Origin: Luteolibacter luteus | GTDB lineage: Bacteria > Verrucomicrobiota > Verrucomicrobiia > Verrucomicrobiales > Akkermansiaceae | Length of the DNA: 64,000 nucleotides | Assembly: GCF_012913485.1 (NCBI RefSeq) | Contig: NZ_CP051774.1 | Span: 2,666,001-2,730,000 of the forward strand | Direction: 5' to 3' | Shown here: positions 8,767-16,530 of the stretch, one piece after another | Numbering within the stretch: position 1 is the first letter of the stretch | How the letters are laid out: each line of letters opens with the position of its first letter | Position numbers and translations under genes: made by a program | Notes under the pieces: generated by a model | What the model saw: the letters and a program-made list of their open reading frames with translations, nothing else | Databases searched by the model: none | Told to the model about the DNA's origin: nothing

Positions 8767-10098
8767 TCAGGGGGCAATCCCGTTCTTCCGGGCAAACTCC
8801 GCCGCCGCCGCCTCGTCCTTCTTTTTCCACTCCGCGTGAATGCTCTTGAAGGCCTGGTCGCGGTCCGTTCCTGCAGGAAGGGTTTCCGCCCACTGGGCCG
8901 CGGACTCCGGCTCATACGGGGCTACCGTGACCGCATAGGTTTGGGCTGCGGCCTGGCGTACGGGGCCGTCCTTCGTGGCATTGATCCACTCGCCGGCGGC
9001 CTTGTAGTCGCGCGTGGTCCAATTGCGCATCATATCGTTCACCTTCTCCTTGAAGGCATCTGCGGGCAGCTTGTCGGACATCCAATCGATCCACTTCCCG
9101 GTGTCGTCCCCCTTCATCTGCCAGGAGCTCAGCCCTTTCGCCATCGCCTGTGCTTCTTCCTGGCTCAGGGACGCGGTGCCGAGCCAGGAAGCCGATGCTT
9201 CATAGCCCTCCTCGGTCATTTTCGTGGCCATGCCCTCCATGATGGATTTGCGGAGTGCATTGCTCGTATCTGCATCGCTGGTGCCCTTCATCTGCTCGCG
9301 GAAGGCCGCCAGCAACGCGGTCTTCTCCGCCGTAGTCTTCGTCTGGCGCGCCAGATTCTGGCCCACCTGCATGTCCGAGCTCAGGCCAAGCTCGCTGATC
9401 AGCTTGAAAGCCAAGCGCGGATCCTGCCGCGCCGCACCCGTCACAAGTCCCAGCCTCGCACTGGATGACACCACGTCCGGATGCTCCTTCGTATTGCTGC
9501 GATACCACTCCATCGCCGCCACCGGATCATCCTCCGCCCACTTTGCCAGCGCGCTCGTCACCAGGTGATCTCCCGGACTTCCGGGTCCCTTCAGCAGGTC
9601 CGCAGACTCCACATAGAGCGTCAGCGCCGCCGATGGCTGGCGGTCCGAAAGGGTCATGATCGCGAAGCCGATGATCCCGCGCCGCATCTCCTCGTCGATC
9701 CCCGGCGCGACCTTCAACTCCGCGACGACCACCTTCAGTTGTCCCGCATCCAGCTTCAACATCTCATCGATGATGGCGAAGATGCGCTTCTGCATCTCCG
9801 GGCCCGGCTCCTGGCCCTGCTTCTCGAATGCATTCATCTCGTTCGCAAAGTCAGCAAGCCGCTTCGCGAAATCCTTCGCATGGGCCTGCTTGTCTTCGGT
9901 CGACTCGCGCTGGCTCTTCATGCGGCGCGGGGACGCCCCGTTTTTCAACAGCTCGTCGGCATCCAGACCGAGGCTCTTCGCCTCTTCCTTCAGACGGTCC
10001 CGCACGGCATGCGCATCCTCCAGCTTCACCTTGTTTTGCCAGCCGATGACACCAGCCACGGCGAGAATGAGCGCGGTAATGGTAAGGGAGGCTTTCAT
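8767..10098 (-). CDS. Signal-anchored alpha-helical repeat protein (paralogue of the next gene)
   Basis: 443 residues of unknown function. Residues 1-20 form a signal peptide or membrane anchor (MKASLTITALILAVAG). The rest is highly helical with recurrent WAExDP.AAMEW-type units (for example KWAEDDPVAAMEWY and AAGEWIN), resembling a HEAT/TPR-like solenoid. A charged region around 40-90 may be a coiled coil. The same W-A/x-D/E-P-x-A-A-x-W unit occurs in the gene at 10095 and that at 52219, so these form a paralogous family. The start overlaps the upstream stop as ATGA, implying coupled translation with 10095-11390. Confidence 0.7.
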   Translation of the reverse strand: MKASLTITALILAVAGVIGWQNKVKLEDAHAVRDRLKEEAKSLGLDADELLKNGASPRRMKSQRESTEDKQAHAKDFAKRLADFANEMNAFEKQGQEPGPEMQKRIFAIIDEMLKLDAGQLKVVVAELKVAPGIDEEMRRGIIGFAIMTLSDRQPSAALTLYVESADLLKGPGSPGDHLVTSALAKWAEDDPVAAMEWYRSNTKEHPDVVSSSARLGLVTGAARQDPRLAFKLISELGLSSDMQVGQNLARQTKTTAEKTALLAAFREQMKGTSDADTSNALRKSIMEGMATKMTEEGYEASASWLGTASLSQEEAQAMAKGLSSWQMKGDDTGKWIDWMSDKLPADAFKEKVNDMMRNWTTRDYKAAGEWINATKDGPVRQAAAQTYAVTVAPYEPESAAQWAETLPAGTDRDQAFKSIHAEWKKKDEAAAAEFARKNGIAP

Positions 10099-11390
10099 CG
10101 GGTCGGGACGGATTGGGGAGGGTTGAGACCGCGTTGTCCGAGTTGCTCAAGGACCTCGTTGCGTTTTCCTTCGTCGGAGATCTTCCCCGCGAGCTGCAAG
10201 ACCCGGTCCCGGTTGGCATCGGTGACAAAGGTGTTCCTCAGGAACGGGACCAACACGTCATCGCTCCCGCTTTCGGCATGATACTTTTCGGCAAGCTGGG
10301 CCGCTTCGTCGAAGCGGTTCCTCGAAGCAAGATTCCCCAAGGTCTCTCCGGTGATCCGGTTCAGGGCTTCCGGAGCCTCCTTCTGGATCCAGGCCCGGCT
10401 CTTCTCCACCCCTTCCTCAAGCTCGCCGGGTTTATCGGAGAAGCGGTGTGATTGATTCCGGATCGCGGCGGAAACGATCGATCCCCGTTCCTCCGGTGAA
10501 GCATTGATCTTGGAAAGAAACTCGCCCACCCGCTCATAGCCGCCCTGGTGAACCAGCTGACCGCCGGTATTCCCCAGTGTCGAAAGCCGTTCTCCTTCGG
10601 GAATCGTGCTGCGGATCATGGTCGCTACCGCCAGTTCGGTGCCCGCCTTGATGCGGAAAAACATGCCTTGGTTAAAGATCGCGGAACGCTGTTCCTCTGG
10701 CAGCGCCTCCACCCGGGCCCTCGCCGCCGCGGGATCGGACTCAAGCAGCGCGGCCACCAGACCCGCCTCGCACCTCAGTTGGAGATCGCTTTTGCCATCC
10801 AGGGTCTTGCTCTCGAATTTCCCGTCCGCGAGCTGCTGATCCATCCACGCGATCGCACCCGCCGGCTCCTTCTCCGCCCATTTGCGGAAAGTATTGCCAA
10901 GCTGCCAGGAGACCCCCTCATCATCCAATCTCTGGCTCAGGCGCTCCACGGCAAGGCCCGGATCCTTCTCCGCCAGCGCATTGATCAGGCTCATCTCCAG
11001 CTGCTTCTTAACATGCTCGGGAACATCAAGACCCGCGATTGCCTCAAGCCCATGGACGACCTCATCCGCGGACAGCTCCTGGATCATGGCCTGGAACTGC
11101 ATCTGCCGCCGGATGTCCTCCACGCTCTCGCCGTTGTTCGACTGCAGGTGGTTTTGGGCGATCAGCTTCCAATCGATCTTCCGCATCTTGCCATCCTTCG
11201 TCGCCGGGGGCAGCAGCGGGGAGCCGCTCCCCGCCTCTTCCTCAGGCACAGCGTGACGGGCGGATTCCAACCGCTCGCGCAACGTGGTGTTCTCTTCCAC
11301 CAGCGAAGAAAGCGAATGGCCCTGCGAGCCCAGCCAAACGCCCGCAACAACCAGCGCCGCGGCCGGGGGGATAAATTCAATCGGTTTCAT
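10095..11390 (-). CDS. Signal-anchored alpha-helical repeat protein
   Basis: 431 residues. A short N-terminal hydrophobic segment (IEFIPPAAALVVAGVWLG) is followed by a predicted coiled coil (VEENTTLRERLESAR) and a helical solenoid with FRKWAEKEPAGAIAWMDQQL-type repeats. It is probably exported or membrane-anchored with the repeats facing the periplasm. The stop overlaps the start of 8767-10098. No enzymatic motif is visible and I do not recognise a characterised homologue. Confidence 0.7.
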   Translation of the reverse strand: MKPIEFIPPAAALVVAGVWLGSQGHSLSSLVEENTTLRERLESARHAVPEEEAGSGSPLLPPATKDGKMRKIDWKLIAQNHLQSNNGESVEDIRRQMQFQAMIQELSADEVVHGLEAIAGLDVPEHVKKQLEMSLINALAEKDPGLAVERLSQRLDDEGVSWQLGNTFRKWAEKEPAGAIAWMDQQLADGKFESKTLDGKSDLQLRCEAGLVAALLESDPAAARARVEALPEEQRSAIFNQGMFFRIKAGTELAVATMIRSTIPEGERLSTLGNTGGQLVHQGGYERVGEFLSKINASPEERGSIVSAAIRNQSHRFSDKPGELEEGVEKSRAWIQKEAPEALNRITGETLGNLASRNRFDEAAQLAEKYHAESGSDDVLVPFLRNTFVTDANRDRVLQLAGKISDEGKRNEVLEQLGQRGLNPPQSVPTR

Positions 11391-11485
11391 GGCGGAAGGA
11401 GTCCTTGGGAAACACCCTGATAGTTCGCAAGCCTAGGCGGATTGTTACGCGTCCGTCCGCTGGAAAATGCAGGAGATTTTTGGAA

Positions 11486-13090
11486 TCAGCGGGGGGAATC
11501 CGCCGGAGGAGGAGCCAAGGACTCCGATCGGGCTTGGGTGATCTCCGAGGGCAGAAAGAAGTAAGCCCGTCCACCCTGTAGGTCCTGAATCAGCCTCGCG
11601 TTCTCTCCGCTGAGCGGAAATGACCAACGGTGCACCACGCCGAGCCAAAGCCGGCCCCAATAACTCTGATCAGAAACCAGTTCTGCGGCGTATGCTCTCT
11701 TTCCGTTGGGATTCACCAGAATCATCATTGCCGGTGGGGCGTCCTGTCCCCTGTCGATCCAATTTCGAGACCCGGTGGTGGTAGTGCAGTATCTCACTCG
11801 AATAGAATCTAGAATAGGGTCTTCACCTTTCAGGATGTCCGCGAAGATCCGGCCGCCTGACGGAACACGGCTGCTCCCGTTCAAAGGAAGACCGATGACT
11901 CCGGCGAAGTCGTAACGGAAGACCTCCACTTCAGCCCTCCATTGCTCATCCCTGAATTCCGCCATGGAGTAGCCGGTAGAGAGATGTGAATTGCCCTTCC
12001 CAACCGGTCCGTCATAGGGCTTTTTGAACATGAGCTCCGACGGATCACTCAGGCCATGATCGGGATCCAATTGCATGATCTCATCAAGCAGTGGCATTTG
12101 CTCGCGCAGCGATTCCACGAGAGCTTGCCTCCCCCAAAGGATTGACCCGTCTTTCGAGATGCTCGCATCGAGCGAGCCCCCCGCGCCCCATGGTCGCATA
12201 TCGAGATGCCATGCTCTGGCCCTCTTCGAGCTTCCCCCAATCCATAGATATTTCATCCGGGCGACCTCGCCCTTTTTCAAGCCAGTGACATTGAGCACTT
12301 GGGACACCGGAACCCAGTCACCTTCCGGATCAGGAAAAATTTTCCGTTGCCATTTCACCGGCGGTTCCATCGGAGAAGCCGTTACGATTTCGACAGGCGT
12401 TCCAGCGATACGAAGTACAGAAACGGCAAAAATCTCAGGAAGCCACGGCAGCCACAAGCCAAAGATAGTCGCCACCACCATCGCGAACATCTTGCGGCTA
12501 CGAACGGATACCAACCACCAGACAGCGAGGTAGTAGATCGTCGCCAGCACTCCCGCCCCACCCAACCAAAACCAGCCGCCTCGTCCACTTGGCTCTACCC
12601 CGATGAGACCTCTCCAAGGAATGGCCCAAATCGAAAAAAGTGGAGCACCAAGGATGAGGGGAAGCCCCAAATAGCGTTCCCTCCCCGGGGAACTTGCGAT
12701 CGCGGCACAGACACCGAAGATCATCATAAAAGCTCCTAAGGGAAGAGTCCGCAATGTGAGTCCGTAGCCAACCGCCTCCCACCCGAAGTTGAAATAAGCA
12801 CAGTAAATGGCCGTGGCCAACGAGATCCCAAGAAGGACCCATACATGAACCATCAGGACGCCACGGAAGGCGACACTATCGCCAGGCGGCAAGGTGCGAT
12901 GAAACGCACGGTCACCAAAGGGCGGTGCATCACGCGTGGCGCTCCACCCTAGAAGAATCACGGGCACGACAGTCGCGCTCAAGGCGGAATCCATCACCGG
13001 AAAATCCCCTTTTCGCTGGAGAAACAGCGCGACGGCATGAAGCAGCACGATCGCGAAAGCAATGAACCAGGTAAGCGGTGAGCGAGGCAT
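11486..13090 (-). CDS. Multi-pass membrane protein, probable ABC transporter partner
   Basis: 534 residues. About six or seven hydrophobic segments occupy the N-terminal 250 residues (starting TWFIAFAIVLLHAVALFL), followed by a soluble C-terminal domain of about 280 residues. The gene starts 4 nt after the stop of the ABC ATPase gene and is third in an operon headed by a GntR regulator, an arrangement typical of YtrABC-like exporters. I infer that it is the membrane partner of that ATPase, with an added extracytoplasmic domain. The ATG at 13090 was preferred to an in-frame ATG at 13135 inside the ATPase gene. No closer family is recognised. Confidence 0.65.
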   Translation of the reverse strand: MPRSPLTWFIAFAIVLLHAVALFLQRKGDFPVMDSALSATVVPVILLGWSATRDAPPFGDRAFHRTLPPGDSVAFRGVLMVHVWVLLGISLATAIYCAYFNFGWEAVGYGLTLRTLPLGAFMMIFGVCAAIASSPGRERYLGLPLILGAPLFSIWAIPWRGLIGVEPSGRGGWFWLGGAGVLATIYYLAVWWLVSVRSRKMFAMVVATIFGLWLPWLPEIFAVSVLRIAGTPVEIVTASPMEPPVKWQRKIFPDPEGDWVPVSQVLNVTGLKKGEVARMKYLWIGGSSKRARAWHLDMRPWGAGGSLDASISKDGSILWGRQALVESLREQMPLLDEIMQLDPDHGLSDPSELMFKKPYDGPVGKGNSHLSTGYSMAEFRDEQWRAEVEVFRYDFAGVIGLPLNGSSRVPSGGRIFADILKGEDPILDSIRVRYCTTTTGSRNWIDRGQDAPPAMMILVNPNGKRAYAAELVSDQSYWGRLWLGVVHRWSFPLSGENARLIQDLQGGRAYFFLPSEITQARSESLAPPPADSPR

Positions 13091-13094
13091 GGCT

Positions 13095-13995
13095 TTAGAC
13101 GGGTTTGGCCCGGCCGCTCCGGGCGAGCGCGACAAAGATCTCCCGCAAGGTCATCCGGCGCGCCTCGTGGCGCCGCATGTCAGGGAAAGAATTGGAGAAA
13201 GCGAACGAACTACTGGATTCATCGTAGTTTGAATCCACCAGGCGGATGGATCGCCCGTTTGCCTGAAGATTCAGCCAGCCCTCCGGAATCTCCGCGGGCT
13301 TGGCCGCGTCCTCATCGAACCACAGCTCGACCTGCCGGAAGCGGGCGAGAAGACCCTCGGTGTCCTCTTGCAGGTCCACGCGCCCGGCATTGAGGAAAGC
13401 AACACGGTCTGCAAAGCGCTCGACCTCCTCGATGTCGTGGGAGGAAATCCACACGGTCCACCCCTCCGTTTCAGTAAGTTCGAGCAGGCCGTTGAGAAAC
13501 TCGTCCCGCACCAGCGGATCGAGGCCGCTGAAGGGCTCATCCAGGACCACCAGTTGCGGGCGATAGGCAAGCGAGGAGAGCAGCGCGGCCTTCATCCGCT
13601 GGCCGCGCGAGAGGGAGCGCAGCTTCGTCTTCAAAGGCAGCTCGAAGTCTGCCAGCATCTTCTTCTCGAAGTCCCGGCCAGCGGTCGCCATACATCGGCC
13701 GCACGTAGTCGAGCAGCTTGGGCACCGTCATCCAGCCGGGCAGGATGCGGTTCTCCGAGACGTAGCCGATCCGCCGCCAATGCTCCGGCCCGAGTTCGCG
13801 CGGGTCGGTATCGAGCACCGAGATCTCGCCCGCATCGCGCTCGATCAGGTTCATCGCGCATTTGATGGTCGTCGTCTTGCCCGCGCCATTCGGCCCGAGG
13901 AAAGCCGTGACCTTCCCCTGCGGGATCTCCAGATCGACACCGCGAAGCGCATCGGTTCTGCCGAAGTGTTTTTGCAGGCCGCGGATGGTGATCAT
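13095..13995 (-). pseudogene. ABC transporter ATP-binding protein, interrupted by a frameshift
   Basis: The gene is split into two overlapping frames. The first, from the ATG at 13995, holds Walker A GPNGAGKTT and the following region up to LLDYVRPMYGDRW. The second frame continues with RDFEKKMLADFELP, the signature SLSRGQRMK, Walker B LVVLDEPFSGLDP, and the His-switch SSHDIEEVE, ending at 13095. The frames join near 13685 at a TGGCCGGGA run, where removing one base restores one protein of about 299 residues. Family: YtrB/CcmA-like ATPases paired with GntR regulators. It starts 6 nt after the GntR stop. The break could be a real mutation, a sequencing or assembly error, or, less likely, programmed +1 frameshifting. 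Both halves retain full coding character, which favours an error or a very recent lesion. Confidence 0.85.
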
Positions 13996-14001
13996 GGGCG
14001 T

Positions 14002-14379
14002 TCAGCGTTCGGGTTCTTGGAGACGGCGGAGAAATTCCTGGAGTTCGGCAGCGGTGAGATGGAGGCCGCGGGCTTCTTCCAGAAAGCGCCGCGCGGAAGG
14101 CTCGAGCAGGCCGAGTCGCTGCTCGAGCGAAGGAAGACGGGGTGCTTGCACGACCATCCCGATCCCCGGCCGACTGATGAGGAAGCCGAGGTCCTTGAGT
14201 TGCTGGATGACCTTGAAGCCGGTGGTCGGTGAGATCTTCAGCTCCTGCGCCAAGGCTCGCACGGAGGGGAAGAGATCACCTTCGCGAAGCTCGCCATTCG
14301 CCAGCGCCCGATGGGCCGCTTTCACGATCTGATCGGAAACCGGTTCCCCGTCGCGAAGCTGGAAGGAAAACGGAAGCAC
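14002..14379 (-). CDS. GntR-family transcriptional regulator (YtrA subfamily)
   Basis: 125 residues. The N-terminal winged helix has the GntR pattern: VSDQIVKAAHRALANGEL, then LFPSVRALAQELKISPTT and VIQQLKDLGFLISRPGIGM. The short C-terminal tail, without a ligand-binding FadR or UTRA domain, is typical of the YtrA subfamily that represses its own ABC operon. The start is a GTG at 14379, immediately beside the palindrome at 14381-14420. It heads an operon with the frameshifted ATPase and the membrane protein, and is divergent from the RsmC-like gene. Confidence 0.88.
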   Translation of the reverse strand: MLPFSFQLRDGEPVSDQIVKAAHRALANGELREGDLFPSVRALAQELKISPTTGFKVIQQLKDLGFLISRPGIGMVVQAPRLPSLEQRLGLLEPSARRFLEEARGLHLTAAELQEFLRRLQEPER

Positions 14380-14380
14380 C

Positions 14381-14420
14381 GCAGGTGTTTTTAGTGTTAC
14401 ACACTACATGTAACACCTGC
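14381..14420. promoter_or_regulatory. Nested inverted repeat, probable GntR (YtrA-type) operator
   Basis: Two inverted repeats share one sequence. The inner one is GTGTTACA (14394-14401) and TGTAACAC (14409-14416) with a 7-nt spacer. The outer one is GCAGGTGTT (14381-14389) and AACACCTGC (14412-14420). The block lies directly upstream of the GTG start of the GntR gene and about 58 nt from the divergent RsmC-like start. Autorepression is expected for YtrA-type regulators; binding here is inferred. Confidence 0.7.
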
Positions 14421-14477
14421 AAGCGGATTCTTTTTCATGCTTCGCATCCGGACCGCCGCCCGTGCATCTTCCGCGCC

Positions 14478-15509
14478 GTGAACCCCGCCCTCGAAACGCT
14501 GCTACTGCCCTTCTCCCGCGGGGATCTCTCGATTCCCTCGCGAACGCTCTTCCTCGGGGCAGAGCCGCATCCGGATCTGAAGGCATGGCCCGCGCTGAGT
14601 GGCTGGCAGCCGCTCTTCCCGCTGGCGGAGGCATGGCGGAAGGCTGGCCTCCCCTTGATCGACGAACCCTCCGGCACTTGGCCACTCGTCCTCCTGTTGC
14701 CGGGGAAATCAAAGGACGAGACCTTCGCTTCCTTCGCAAAGGCCTACGACCTGCTGGAAGACGATGGCGTACTCGTGGTGGCCCTCCCGAATACAGGCGG
14801 CGCCTCCCGCTTCGAGAAGGAACTGGCCGAAGTGGCCGGGGAAATCGCTTCGATCTCCAAGAACAAGTGTCGTGCCTTCTACGCCACCAAGTCGGCGGAT
14901 TGGGACCAGTCCCTGCTGGCCGGGTGGCGGGCCTTGGGGGAGCCCCGCGTGCTGGAAAGTACGGGATTCACCGTGGAAGCGGGGATCTTCAGCGCCGACC
15001 ACGTGGACCCCGGCTCCGCTCTGCTCGCCGAACATCTGCCGTCCAACTTGAAAGGCACCGCTGCCGATCTGGGCGCAGGCTGGGGCTACCTCTCGCAGGC
15101 TTTGCTTGAAAAAAACCCGAAGCTGAAGGCGCTGCATCTCTTCGAGGCGGATGCACGGGCGCTCGCATGTGCAGAGAAGAACCTCACCGCCTCCGAAACA
15201 CCGTTGGAATTCCATTGGGCGGATGTCGCTGCGGGGCTTCCCGGGAAGTACGAAGTGATCGTGATGAATCCCCCCTTCCACAGTGGCCAGCTCACCGACA
15301 TCTCCTTGGGCCGTGCTTTCTTGCGCGTGGCAGCCGAATCATTGCGCACCGGCGGTCGGCTTTACCTCGTGGCAAATCGCCAGCTTCCTTATGAAGCGGA
15401 ACTCGACTCCCTGGGCCTCGTCTGGAAGAAGCCGGTGGAGGACCAGACCTACAAGCTGCTCTTCGCCGAGAAGCGTCTCGGCACTTCGACGCCCGTTACC
15501 TTTCGCTAA
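14478..15509 (+). CDS. RsmC-like class I SAM methyltransferase (16S rRNA guanine-N2 type)
   Basis: 343 residues. A non-catalytic N-terminal domain of about 170 residues precedes a methyltransferase domain with SAM-binding motif I (AADLGAGWGYLSQAL) and the catalytic NPPFH motif (264-268), the hallmark of RsmC/RsmD-type guanine-N2 methyltransferases. The duplicated two-domain layout and length match RsmC, which modifies G1207 of 16S rRNA. The GTG at 14478 is used because it begins the conserved region; the longer open frame runs antisense through the GntR gene. It is followed after 12 nt by rsuA, another 16S rRNA modification gene, so the two are probably co-transcribed. Confidence 0.82.
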   Translation: MNPALETLLLPFSRGDLSIPSRTLFLGAEPHPDLKAWPALSGWQPLFPLAEAWRKAGLPLIDEPSGTWPLVLLLPGKSKDETFASFAKAYDLLEDDGVLVVALPNTGGASRFEKELAEVAGEIASISKNKCRAFYATKSADWDQSLLAGWRALGEPRVLESTGFTVEAGIFSADHVDPGSALLAEHLPSNLKGTAADLGAGWGYLSQALLEKNPKLKALHLFEADARALACAEKNLTASETPLEFHWADVAAGLPGKYEVIVMNPPFHSGQLTDISLGRAFLRVAAESLRTGGRLYLVANRQLPYEAELDSLGLVWKKPVEDQTYKLLFAEKRLGTSTPVTFR

Positions 15510-15521
15510 TCCATCGTTCCC

Positions 15522-16229
15522 ATGAAGCTCGTCAAACTGCTCGCCAATCTCGGCTACGGCTCCCGCAGCCAGATCGACCGCCATCTGCGCCGCGGCGAGG
15601 TCACGGACATCCATGGCAAGGTGCTCGGCGAACGCGACTTCCCGCCGCACGACCAGATCCTCTTCAAGGGAGAACCGCTGGACCTTCCCGCGCCGCTCAC
15701 GCTGATGTTCCACAAGCCCGACGGCTACACCTGCAGCACGGACGATCCGGGCGATACGATCTACGATTTGCTGCCCGTACGCTATGCCCTGCGGAACCCC
15801 ATCCTGAGTCCGGTCGGACGCCTCGACAAGGATACCACGGGCTTGCTGCTGATGACCGATGACGGCAAACTGCTGCACCGCCTCATCAGCCCGAAACACC
15901 ATGTCCCGAAGATCTATCGCGTGACCCTCGACCGCGTGATCGAGGGCCATGAGGAAGCCCTCTTCGCGAGCGGCGAACTCATCCTCCGCGGCGAGGACAA
16001 GCCCTTGTTGCCAGCCAAGCTGGAAGTCATTGGCGAGAAGGAAGCCTTCATCACCCTTGAAGAAGGCCGCTACCATCAGGTCCGCCGCATGTTCGCCGCC
16101 GCCGGAAATCACGTCGTCGCCCTAAAGCGCGTGAAAGTCGGAGGTCTCGCTCTGCCGGAAGATCTCGCCGAAGGAGAATGGAAAGTCCTCACCCCGGAGG
16201 AGATCGAGCTCGCGGGGAAGAAGAGCTAA
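15522..16229 (+). CDS. rsuA: 16S rRNA pseudouridine(516) synthase family, RsuA
   Basis: 235 residues. It starts with an S4 RNA-binding domain (LLANLGYGSRSQIDRHLRRG) and continues with the RsuA/RluB catalytic fold: GRLDKDTTGLLL (99-110), with Asp102 as the nucleophile. FHKPDGYTCS and EGRYHQVRRM are further family motifs. The length matches RsuA (about 231 residues) and lacks the tails of RluB/RluF. It isomerises uridine in the small-subunit rRNA. The start ATG at 15522 lies in a TTCCCATGAA context. Confidence 0.9.
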   Translation: MKLVKLLANLGYGSRSQIDRHLRRGEVTDIHGKVLGERDFPPHDQILFKGEPLDLPAPLTLMFHKPDGYTCSTDDPGDTIYDLLPVRYALRNPILSPVGRLDKDTTGLLLMTDDGKLLHRLISPKHHVPKIYRVTLDRVIEGHEEALFASGELILRGEDKPLLPAKLEVIGEKEAFITLEEGRYHQVRRMFAAAGNHVVALKRVKVGGLALPEDLAEGEWKVLTPEEIELAGKKS

Positions 16230-16275
16230 GCTTCGCACTTCGCTTCCAAAGCCCCAATAGGGCGACAGGGAGATA

Positions 16276-16312
16276 GCCCAAGGTAAGCGCGCAACGCGCA
16301 ACCCTGGATAGC
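16276..16312. repeat. REP-like imperfect palindrome
   Basis: The sequence folds as CCAAGGT..GCGCG / CGCGC..ACCCTGG around a CAA loop. Intergenic palindromes with CCAGGGT/ACCCTGG arms are familiar as REP-type repeats. Only this copy was noticed in the window, so repeat status is inferred from form. It lies in the convergent gap between rsuA and the DUF455-type gene; the remainder of that 300-nt gap holds the element at 16487 and no gene. Confidence 0.4.
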
Positions 16313-16486
16313 CACGGCCGCTACGTGATTCCCTCTCCATTCTAGCCGACCCGGCAGTAGAAACCCATCCCCGCATGCGCCAAATTTCCCGGCGACATGC
16401 TTTCGACCCGCCCTTCCACTCCGCCCGGATTCCCTCACTTCGATGCTCAATGTGGGGAGTTCGATGTTCGATGTCCGCCCTCTCCC

Positions 16487-16523
16487 GCCTGTTATTTTTC
16501 CAGTTATAACAGGTGAAACAGGC
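16487..16523 (+). repeat. Dispersed 3' hairpin element, copy A
   Basis: A 37-nt element whose arms CCTGTTAT and ATAACAGG form a hairpin, followed by a further AACAGGC. It matches copies at 35964, 45481 and 51399. It lies 257 nt downstream of the rsuA stop in the orientation of rsuA. Its core has a few substitutions relative to the other copies (TGAAACAGGC instead of CGGAACAGGC). Confidence 0.7.
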
Positions 16524-16530
16524 TCGAAAA

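Noticed and set aside
13537-13690. Independent second gene for the C-terminal half of the ABC ATPase with its own ATG
   Set aside because: The ATG at 13691 lies inside the conserved ATPase region and the half lacks Walker A; a frameshift in one gene explains both frames better.
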